NCBI GenBank assembly: GCA_000231825.2
Contig: JH720298.1
Coordinates: 2,114,965 to 2,147,193 of the forward strand
DNA length: 32,229 nt
Direction of reading: 5' to 3'
Origin: Tetrahymena elliotti 4EA
Lineage: Eukaryota > Ciliophora > Oligohymenophorea > Hymenostomatida > Tetrahymenidae
A program made the translations under genes and the position numbers. Every line of letters starts with the position of its first letter. The first letter of the stretch is position 1. Below are positions 23,281 to 32,229 of this stretch, in pieces. The notes under the pieces were generated by a model, which had not been told where the DNA came from, made no database searches, and saw only the letters and a list, made by a program, of their open reading frames with translations.

Positions 23281-24943
23281 AAAAATAATTATAAAAATCA
23301 AAAGGAGAAGGAATTAAATTAGATTTTAAAAGAAATTCATTAATATGAAAAAAGACTTAAAATTGCTTTCATATTTAAAAAGATAAAGTTTTTCAAAGAT
23401 TCCTTATTAAAAGTATTAATAAAAATATCTTTTTTTAATTTTTTTACTTCAACTATAGATCAATGCTGGTTAGATCTTATAAATTAGATTTAATAAACTT
23501 TTAATTAAAAAAAAGTTAGTTTAACCATAAATAAGATAAAAAATAAAAAATACATCCTCCAGATCGTAAAATGTTTTACTCTATTTCTGCATTTTTTTAA
23601 ATCTTTCCTTCCTTTTTTTCTTCTTTCTCTTTATTATTATTTATTTGATTAATTAATTAATAAACAATCAGAAATTAATATCTTTAATTTTTTTTAGAAG
23701 AATCTGGGGGTAAACCAATTTTTAGAAGTATTAATTTAATTTTTATAAAATAAGAATAATATCTATCTTCTTTGAATTCTTATTTAATTATTTATTAGCA
23801 CTCTAACAAAAACAGAATTTAGTTCAAAATATAGATATTATTAAACTAAATGATTTTCTAATTTATTTGTAGACTCTTTTAACAAATATTAATAGTTATT
23901 TTATGAATAAATACCTAATCATCTATCAATTTATTTTTTATGCAATAAATAAAATCTTAATTTATTAATGGGTTAGCATTTATTCATAAAAAGGTAATAA
24001 CTATTCTCTAAATTATACTCTGGTTGATATTTTTAAATTTCATAAAAATTGTTTATCAATCATTTTTGTAATAAGGTATAAATTTATGAAAATTATAAAA
24101 TTGGCATAATTCTCATTATTATAAAAGCATGTTAATGAATAGTTTGCATATAAACTTAAAATTAAATGCTTTGGTAAAGATATCTTTACCTGATTATCAT
24201 TTATCAAATTAATTTGAAATTAAATATAAATTTGAAATATCTCACTAATTATGGTTTGATGTTATGTTATAAACAAACACATTTTATTATTTGTATGCAA
24301 ACTATTTATTGGCAAGTTTTATAATTATTAGAATTATTCCAATTTTATTATTTTCATAAACACAAACCTTGCTATTAAAATGAATGAAAAGTCAATTTTA
24401 TAAACTTTAAAACTATAGGTATGGAAAAAATACTGTCACCAATAATGAGGGTGATACTAAGAAATGTTTGCACTACCCTATTAAAGTATTCTATTTTTGA
24501 TTTATTAAATTATTCCCACAAAAAATATTAAATATTTAATTTTTACCTCCAATTTTAAATGTTAAAAATATTGTAAAAATCATAATTATTTTATATTTAC
24601 TTCTAGTGAATTTCCTAGATATTTTTTTGTTTGTAACTTGAAGGGAAATAAATAAAAAATATTTTAACTAAAAATTAAAGCTCTACTTGAAAAATTCTTG
24701 AGTTTAAAAAATAAATCAATTTTTGTTGGAATTAGATGGATTATTTTTAGTGAATTTTATGTAAATAAATTTGAAAAAAGTTGATGTAAGACGAAAAATA
24801 ATTAATTGAAATTAAAGCTTGAAATATAAGGTCATATTCATTCAATTTTTAGATGAAAGTGAATACATCATTTATTGAAAACTTAGATTTAATTAGGTTA
24901 TTATTTAAGTATATTTATTTATTAATTAATTAAAATGTAGTGG
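23281..24943. other. A+T-rich DNA, possibly the 5' part of the LRR-like gene; otherwise empty
   Basis: Minus-strand frames near 24050-23770 have some Arg/Gln/Phe-rich stretches that could be upstream exons of the LRR-like gene, but nothing diagnostic. A perfect 18-base palindrome GGTAAAGATATCTTTACC lies at 24173-24190. Near 24415-24560 both strands show short less A/T-rich frames. No gene is called. Confidence 0.3.
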
Positions 24944-27083
24944 TCATTTTAATTATCTTAATGAATTCTATTTTTATAATTCAAGTTTGGTTACTAAAAG
25001 TGGGAAATCATACTCATTTTATAACTAAAGGCTTAATAAATAACTTGGATTTTAAATAGATTAAAAAGAAAGCATCCTTGAACAGGTATCTTTTTTAAGA
25101 TATTTCACTTCAATTTTTAAAGAATTATTTTTATCAATAATTGCTATTTTATTTTAATCAATTATCAATGTACCTTTGTTTTTTTTGTTTACTTATTCTA
25201 TTTCTCCATTCTCATGATTAGTGATTAAGATATTGAATGATTAATTTTTATCTTAGAATAATTTAGACTTTTCTCCTAAGTTTTTATTATTTACTTAATT
25301 TTATGGGCTTTAGGGAGGCCTAGAGTTTTTATAATATAAATTTGGGGGAATAGAATTTATATTGTTTTTAGCAACATTAAAAATGAATTGAATTAATTCT
25401 TTTCTATGACAAACTTTTAAGTTTAATTTGAATTCATTTTTAATAACTAGTGAGCACATTTATTTATTATCAGCATCAAGAATTACTTAATTTATTTCTT
25501 TAATTAAGAATTTCTTCACATCTGAAGTACTGGTTAGATTATTTAAAACATAAAAATAGTTTTGCGTCATACATATAATCTTTTACTAAGACTCCCCTTA
25601 ATTAGATAATTTAACTGCTAACTCACTGAAAAACAAATTATCATTTATATCTTACTTATTGCTTTCTTTATTAGTTAAATTTTTGATAAATTGATTGCTC
25701 TTTATCCCATAAAAGTCCATATTAATCTCAAGTAAATTAAGATCTTCAATATGATTATGCAAGTCTATTCATTAATAATTTAAATTTAATATAAATCGTT
25801 TTTTAACTACAAAAACTAAAAATAAATAACTAATTAAAAAACATACTTGGATTCTCAATAAGGGTTTTAGATTTTTTAAGAATAGATTTTTTTTGTTTAG
25901 TATTCCTTTACATATCAGAAATTTTATATCTTAAACCTATTTATTTATAATTTGGATTGAAATTATATGAATAGCTTGAATCAATTTATGTATTACCTGG
26001 GTCACTTTATATTTATGTTAATTAAATTTGTTCAAGTTCATTTGACTCAATATTATTTTCTCGTGGTTCTTTTGATTTTACAAAAAGAAATTAAATTAAA
26101 ACAAGCGTTTTTTCTAGAAAAATATAAATTTATCTCAATTTTTATAATTTCGATATTATTAAAGGTTAAAAAATCTTATTTCCTTTGCTTTAATAAATTC
26201 TTAATCTTTCAAGGTAATTTTTAAAATAATTTACATTATTTTTCAACTTCATAAGAGAATGATACACTTTTTTTTGTTTTAGACTCCTAAGATTTACTCT
26301 ATGAAGCTATTACATGTTATTAAGTATTATAATGTGTCTGAATTTCATTCTTAGAATACTGGCTTATATTTTCTTCTTTATGATGTTCATTTTGACTAAT
26401 CTGAGTATTTCCTAAAAATTAACAAATTGAAAATAATGAATTAACTAGTAAATATTAAATATTGTAATGGCTACTCTAAATAAGCAATTAATTTTATTTT
26501 AAAGTATTAATATTTATGCTTTTAATACTTCAAAATAAAATGAAAGATGTTTATTCTATGAAAAAACATGAAGTTAATGAAAAATATAATAGTACCTTAA
26601 TGAATGCTGTCTTTGATATTCTCATTAGCGATTCTGTTTAGATTGTTCAATTCTTCTGGAATTTAGATTTCTTAAACAGCTTAATCCCTCAAATTGATTA
26701 CATTAATTATTTTCTTTATTTTTAGAAATATTGCTGAGAATGTTTCTATTATGTCTTTCTAAGAAATATTGCTATAGTAATAGAAATAGAGAGTTATATT
26801 AGAAAATATAAATATTTAGCTATTTTACATTGAATCTCTTTGGAATTACTGAATTTACTCATCAATTTAATCCACATATTATGAGAGAGTTTAAATATTT
26901 TCAAATATGAATTATACTTCTTAATTGTTGTTGATTATCTACATAGCTATTACTCTTGCAAATAATTGTATTTAATTTTTTTTAATTAATTATTATTTAC
27001 AAAAGACACCTTTTGCATAAAATTTAATTATAAAAAATATATACAGTGACCTCTTCAAAAAATTTTTTACAATCACTGAACAT
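24944..27083 (-). CDS. Five-exon gene with a TH1/PH-like lipid-binding-type domain
   Basis: Minus-strand exons 27083-27045, 26938-26596, 26411-26235, 26113-25847 and 25764-24944 join to 549 codons (548 residues, TGA 24944-24946). All four introns are GT...AG (GTATAT, GTACTA, GTAAAT and GTATGT donors) and every junction keeps phase, which is strong evidence for a real gene. Exon 2 encodes a helical region rich in Gln, Glu and Ile. Exons 3 and 4 are polar and Gln/Ser/Lys-rich, probably disordered. Exon 5 contains a domain beginning KIICMTQNYFYVL, then FLIKEINQVIL, SLVIKNEFKLNL and CHRKELIQFIF. This order matches the myosin-I TH1 tail domain, a PH-like membrane-lipid-binding fold, but no motor domain is present. 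A role at membranes is inferred. The very short first exon is the least certain part; another ATG-started frame lies just upstream near 27128. Confidence 0.6.
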
Positions 27084-28219
27084 TTTTCAATTTAGATTAT
27101 TCTAATTAAAAATCAGATTTTTCCATTTTTATAATCTTGACTGGCCTTTTAATCAAGATTTACATTAATTTATTTATTATTTAATCATTTTTACTGCTAC
27201 TAAATTGTTAATATTATTTTGTTACTTTTATGTTTGTAAGCTTTTTTTTTAATGGACAAATTTTTAAATAATGAAATGCATTTCAAATTGAATATTCCTG
27301 AATATTGTATTATACTTTTAATCACACTTTTTTGAAAATCTTTTATTTTTAATTTGATTTCTATCATCATTTATCTTAAATTATAAATTTCTCAAGAAAA
27401 TTTGAAATGATATTTTATTTTTTTGATTGTAAAATAATAAATGATTTATTCTTATGTAAAAAATTGATAAATATGAATTATATTTTTTAAAGTATTTTTC
27501 TTTTCAGTTTTAAGTAAGTATTTTTATATTTAAATAAATAAGTAAAATATTTTGATATTTTATTTAAATTTTCTTAAAATTATTTTAAAAGACATTATTT
27601 TTAAAATAATTTAGAACGCTTTAAGGTTGAAAATGAAAAAAAGTTATTTCTTGGATTAGCCTAAAATAATAAGTGATTTTTAATTTATTGTGATATATTT
27701 TGCTTTTTCTAAAGCTAAAATAAAATATTAATTTATCTTGAAATGTTTTTGAACAGTAAGAAGATAAATAGAAGAAATAAGCTAGTAATTTTTGTGGTTC
27801 TATTTTTAATCTAAGTAAAATTAATTGGATTTATTCAGCTATTAAGCAGTTTACTTTTAATTTTTAAATTAAAAATTAAAAAAGATTGATTGTTTTAGCC
27901 AGCCTTTTAGCTTTTATAATCTTAATTAATCTCTTAACGAATCAAATCATTTTTTATTTACCCAAAACTTTTATAAAAAGTTAAAATCAATTAGTTGATT
28001 TATTTTTTTATTGCAAATCAATTTTTTGTTCAGAAAAAAAATATTTTATAGGATAATTAAAATTAAGATTTATTAAGAAGTTTTTCTTAATTTATTTTTG
28101 ATTATCATTTTTATTATTTTTTAATAACCATTTAGTGGGTATAAAAATAAAAAGATTTTTAATTCATCATCCTATTGGATATTAAAAATATATTTAAAAA
28201 ATATTTCACAGATTCTAAA
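27084..28219. other. A+T-rich intergenic DNA with possible extra mariner scraps
   Basis: Just beyond 27083 should lie the promoter of the five-exon gene. From 27743 a plus-strand ATG frame gives a hydrophobic signal-like start, but it runs into stops and shifted frames. Because the neighbouring region is coding on the minus strand, I treat it as a shadow. A minus-strand patch near 27950-27850 could be the distal end of the mariner remnant. No firm gene. Confidence 0.3.
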
Positions 28220-28850
28220 TAAGAAATTTAACCCCCAACTACCTTATTTTATACCTCTATTTAAGAGATATTCTTATTAAGAAATAACATTTTTTTAGTT
28301 AAATCCTTATTCCAATTTCTCATTTAGAGACTTTACTGTAGATCCACTTTTTGTTAACTATAAATATTAATTTTTGGCTTTTATGCTAAAATGATGTTAA
28401 TAATTATTATCAACAATCAATTCTACTTTTGTTTTAAGAATTTTTTAATTATTAGGAAATCCACCAGACATTAACGCTAACTTTATTTAATAATTCAGTT
28501 AGTATTCTATTCACAGTCCTTTCATAAATTCTATTAAGGTTATTGATCTTCTTACAAGTTAAATGATATTTATTTTCAATTAATTCACTAACTATTTCAA
28601 TTAGGGGTTACAAGTTTATTCCAATCCAGTATTTCTTTAAATTCTTAAACAATTTACCTTATTCTTCTGTCTGATATCATTTAGTTACAAGCATATGTAT
28701 AAGTGAGTGATGAATTTGGCTAGTTTTGAAATAATTTTTCTATAAAGTATCAACAAAAAAGTTTAAATATTCAACTTTTATACTCACTTAGTCCATACTT
28801 CTACCTCTTATTTCAATTTACTTTTTTTAATTTCTTTGTTTAGCACTATT
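28220..28850 (-). pseudogene. Dead mariner transposase
   Basis: One minus-strand frame covers the region, interrupted by TGA at 28677-28679, 28410-28412 and 28320-28322. It shows the mariner signature in order: EIVSELIENKYHLT and INNLNRIYERTVNRIL (second helix-turn-helix), then KVSVNVWWISQQL (the family WVPHEL linker), QNKSRIDC, and IFIVNKKWIYS, which aligns with the IVTGDEKWIYY block. The catalytic Asp of that block is Asn here and its neighbour Glu is Lys, so even without the stops it could not cut DNA. Sequence beyond the first catalytic block is unrecognisable. When intact it would have been a cut-and-paste DDD transposase. The plus strand of the same bases is also open and looks superficially protein-like, but the ordered mariner motifs settle the strand. 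Confidence 0.7.
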
Positions 28851-28984
28851 AATTAATACAACAATAATAATTAATAGATGTCTCTGAATTATTTTTTATT
28901 ATCAAAATGGACATTTTTTTTGTAGACCCCAAAATAATTAAATATAATTTTAAATATTGTTTCTACCATTTAGATATCTTTTAT

Positions 28985-31900
28985 TTTTCCTCAAAAGTTC
29001 TTTAAACTTTTTTTAACATAATGATTATAAAATGTAGTTAATTGATATTTTCTCAAGTAATTATGTTAATTAATTCTGAAGATTTTTTCGTTGGTAATTC
29101 TGATCAATTTTTTAAATTATTGATTTCATTTTAAATGAAATTTTGTATTATTTATTTATCATTACCTTCATTGAAATTTAAGAAAACTTTTAGAACAAGT
29201 ATAAATTTAAATAAAATAAATTAATTATAATATATTCATTCATTTCAATGATCAATTTAGCATTAAATAAGTTTTTAAGAGAAAGTTAGAAAAATTTGAT
29301 TGAATTGTTTTTTTATCATTGATTATATAAAAAAATTTAATTTATCAGAAAACAAAAGAAAAATAAAATGATAAAATTTTTTTTTTTAATTTGTACAATT
29401 TTAATTGAAAAATTAAGAGGATAAGAATGTGAAATAGGATGCTAAGAATGCAGTCCTATGAGTCCTATGCTTGATAGTTAGAAACAAATTTGTACTAAAT
29501 GTCTAGATGGATCCTTTATTTATCTCTGATGAAAAAACTAATATATGCAAATAATTGGATTCATGCTCTTCAATTCATTCAACTTAGAAATTAATTTGAA
29601 ATGAAGGCATTCCTATCAATTTTTTTGTGTACAAAGAATAGTATTATGTTGCTTAACAACAAGGATATCTCTCGATTTATAACAAAAAACATTTAGATTT
29701 AATCAAAAATTTGAGCTTTTAAGATGATTTGTATGTTTAAGAATTAAATGGCTCAATACTTGTTTTAGAAAAGGACTTTTCTATTAATGTATGGGATTTG
29801 TCAAATGAAAGGAGATATCAAATTTGTTAGATGAATGCTACTTCAGTCAGTTAACAAATCTAATTCTATTATTTCTTTTTAGAACGCTATTTATTAATTT
29901 ACCAAAAAGAATAATAATCAGCAAAATTTTAAATTGTATATGATTTTGATAATCTATAAAAAATTGTTTCTAATTCTGTTTAAATAAATTCATCAATAAA
30001 ATCTATTTAAATTTTAAATAGTTTTTTATTTTTGGATGATCAAACCAATTTAACTGTTAGTCAAATAGTTTTTGAAAGTGAAAAAGTGAATTTTAAAATT
30101 GATTAAATGATGACTATAAAGTTAGAACACTAAGAAAACTTAATGTTAGTAATGTAATAATTTAATAATACATGTCTTTATGTCACAATTTTTACCAAGA
30201 GAATATCAATAATTGATATTAGTGGTTAAATATAATTAGATTTAATTAAAGAAGCGACAATCAAAAAAACAAAAATTATTCAAACAGAAAATCAATCTAA
30301 CTAAACTCATTTAATCATTTTAACTGAGGAGAATTTAATTGATTATGATTTTGAATTGAAAAAATCGAATGCTATTTTAAGTGAAATTCAATCAATTACA
30401 GATTTTGATATTGGGAATTTCTCAGGAGTTCAAAATCAATTAGCCATTCTGTTTAATTAGAAAGACATAATAATTTATAATTAAAATGGAAATTCCTACA
30501 ATTAGAAATAAATAACATCTCTAAACTCACCAAGTGTCCTTCTAAAAAATTTCAACTTCTTCAATAAAGAAAAACTTAGAGAATGAAAACATTTCTGAAA
30601 TTGTCGTTTTTTCTACTAAATAAATATAAGTCATAAGAGAAAATAGCATTTAAAAATAACAACTAGAAAAAACAGTAATACATAATCTTACATTCTTTTT
30701 TTAGTCACTAAAACTTTAAAAGATTTGTTTTTGTTGTAAGTAGTACTTATTTTCTATATATAGAAGAGCCTAAAAAGCTTGTAAATGGATAAGGAATCAC
30801 TTATTATGGAGTCAAAAGATGTGTCTTACTAGTATATTTTACTTTATTTGAAGAATATAGAATAGATATAGAGAGAAGGAAAGTTTATATAGCTGGTCTT
30901 GAATATCTTGCAAATGATGGTCTTTCAACATCGTTCAATAAAAGAATAGGAACATTTTCTAATTACATCATATGTTGGAACCAAATAAGGTTTAATTTAT
31001 ACAATATAATAATAAAAAGACATGTATTAAGAGTTACCTACAAATACAGTTTTATCATCTTCATAGAATGATGACGAAATAAAAGAAATAATTCAAAGCG
31101 CATATCTAGGAATTTATTTTGTCAGAACAAAGTATTAAATCTCATCTTTTAATTTATTTACAAATTAATTCATTGAGTATTTTTAACCAGAATCTTCTAA
31201 TGACTCTCCATTTACTTCTATTCGATTAGTTAAGGGAAATAAAAGCATTGTTTGTTGGAACCAAAATTAGCTTCTTTATGTAGTCTATGGTAAAACATCA
31301 TAAAAATATTATTATAAAGGAATGTCTTAAATAAACGGATGGATTTTTAATCCAACTCAAAATAATTTTTATATTTATGGAAGTACTTTTCAAATACTTA
31401 ATTCGGAATTAAAGCTTTTAAAAACTGCTTAAAATAGTATGAATTTTATTTAATGCTAAGATTCATCATAATAAATTATTTGTGCCACCTCAATAGACCA
31501 GTTTGTTATTACCTAAAAATAGTCATTTACATTTTAAAAAGTCTAAGTTAATGGATTTACAAGTGAATTTAGAATATCTGTTTGATGAATAATATCAAAA
31601 CATCTTTTTGTATAACAACCAAATCTAAGTTTATAGTTTCTAGCGAGTTTTTAATTTGAGGTATTAATTAAATACAGAAATCATTTCATTTAACACTGCT
31701 GGAATCAAGGTTAATATTTCTATGTTTAGAATGTAATTTAATTGAAATCATTTTTATTTTAAATGAAAATAATGTTCTAAGTTTATTTACTACATTCAAG
31801 CATTTAAAATTATTGCTTGAATCTACCTTAATTATGCCATTTGTTCTCAAAAATTTAAAAAAAAAACTTTTCTCATCCAAAAAAAAATAATTGAAAATAA

Positions 31901-32229
31901 TTATAATTCTTAAATATTTTTTTAAATTAAATTATTTAAAAATAAGATATATAATTTATTGGGAGAGAGTCATTGGTTTTAGAAGATAATTAGAGAATAT
32001 ATGGACCTTCAGGAATAAAAATTAAAAGCTATTTCTACATAGATTTTTTGCAAATAATCATACTTACAACCTATATTGGATATTTTGCTTAACTTTATAT
32101 ATACAAATCTGTTAATTTATAAAATATTGGAAAGATAAATGGAGTATTTCCTAATAATGAAATAGGCGATGTAGTTGATATGTTCTTTGATTATGCTACA
32201 CCTCAATGGAATTGTTTATACTTTTGGTC
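28985..32229. repeat. Segmental duplication, copy 2 (partner 9575-13800)
   Basis: Starting near 28985 the sequence follows 9575 onward through the upstream region and into the gene, in the same orientation, up to the window edge. The left border lies about 130 bases from the mariner remnant. Large stretches match at most positions, while the upstream part is more diverged, as expected for non-coding DNA. Confidence 0.9.
29368..32229 (+). pseudogene. Broken partial copy of the giant surface-protein gene
   Basis: ATG at 29368 and the signal peptide are kept, but the frame closes at TGA 29527-29529 after 53 codons. The cause is the loss of about 113 bases relative to 10094-10207, removing the middle of the Cys-rich segment. 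In the ancestral frame a Leu codon has become TGA (29597-29599; TTA in the intact copy). A second loss of about 778 bases (matching 11377-12154) joins at 30671-30690, and smaller indels follow near 31800-31930 and 32205. A tandem duplication of AGTCCTATG near 29451-29470 adds three codons in frame, and a three-base loss near 29720 is also in frame. The copy runs off the window, so its 3' half (beta-helix and membrane domains) may or may not exist. No full-length product is possible from what is here. Confidence 0.9.

Noticed and set aside
22810..23775. Plus-strand frames that looked like a fragment of a ciliate TmcB-like protein.
   Set aside because: Minus-strand frames over the same bases have a better balanced composition and LRR-like patterns.
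24173..24190. Perfect palindrome GGTAAAGATATCTTTACC, with a 14-base inverted partner near 19723-19736 that could be terminal repeats of an element spanning the transposon graveyard.
   Set aside because: In DNA this A/T-rich, palindromes and 14-base matches of this kind are expected several times per window; no target duplication or longer match supports it.
25967..26224. 85-codon plus-strand frame free of all three standard stops.
   Set aside because: It lies opposite exons 3 and 4 and the third and fourth introns' neighbourhood of the five-exon gene, has a hydrophobic noise composition and no motif.
27743..28860. Plus-strand frame with hydrophobic helices and in-frame TGA codons that looked like a gene with recoded UGA.
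   Set aside because: The opposite strand carries ordered mariner transposase motifs over the same bases, so the plus-strand frame is a shadow.
28926..28931. ACCCCAAAA-like patch as a possible telomere repeat.
   Set aside because: Only one unit is present; real telomeres are tandem CCCCAA/GGGGTT arrays.
1..32229. tRNA, rRNA or CRISPR features.
   Set aside because: No B-box-like GGTTCGA context with a fitting stem, no G+C-rich rRNA-like block, and no regularly spaced repeats were found by eye.

Overview
The window is about 80% A+T and its genes only make sense if TAA and TAG are read as glutamine and TGA is the only stop. This is the ciliate nuclear code. Introns follow GT...AG rules and run from about 60 to several hundred bases. 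Together these point to an oligohymenophorean ciliate, most likely Tetrahymena or a close relative. No telomere repeat and no exact Tetrahymena chromosome-breakage site was seen, so macronuclear versus micronuclear origin is open. Several decayed transposases make germline (micronuclear) or poorly purged DNA worth considering.

Layout, left to right. A class I glutamine-amidotransferase-like gene lies on the minus strand (509-1855). A largely empty stretch follows, then an Asn/Gln/Ser-rich protein gene (4653-5078). Next is a spliced TMEM151-like membrane-protein gene (7169-8797). The largest gene (9962-19110) encodes a secretory-pathway protein of about 3000 residues, with a Cys-rich N-terminus, a long beta-rich ectodomain, GGA-type beta-helix repeats, a juxtamembrane GYxGPLC Cys cluster and a multi-pass C-terminus. 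From 19.8 to 21.2 kb is a transposon graveyard with Tc1-like, hAT-like and pogo/Tc1-like remnants on both strands. A leucine-rich-repeat-like gene or remnant follows on the minus strand (about 22.4-23.3 kb). A five-exon minus-strand gene (24944-27083) has a domain resembling the lipid-binding TH1/PH-like tail domain. A dead mariner transposase (28220-28850) comes next. The window ends in a truncated, broken second copy of the giant gene together with its upstream region (28985 to the edge).

The genes look like independent single-gene units on both strands; I see no operon logic. The giant gene and its decayed copy form a dispersed direct segmental duplication about 19.4 kb apart. The copy has already accumulated deletions, a nonsense codon and frame changes, so the window records birth and decay in a surface-protein family next to dead transposons. 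All reading frames were derived by eye. Exon borders are inferred from phase agreement and splice dinucleotides, not from transcripts.
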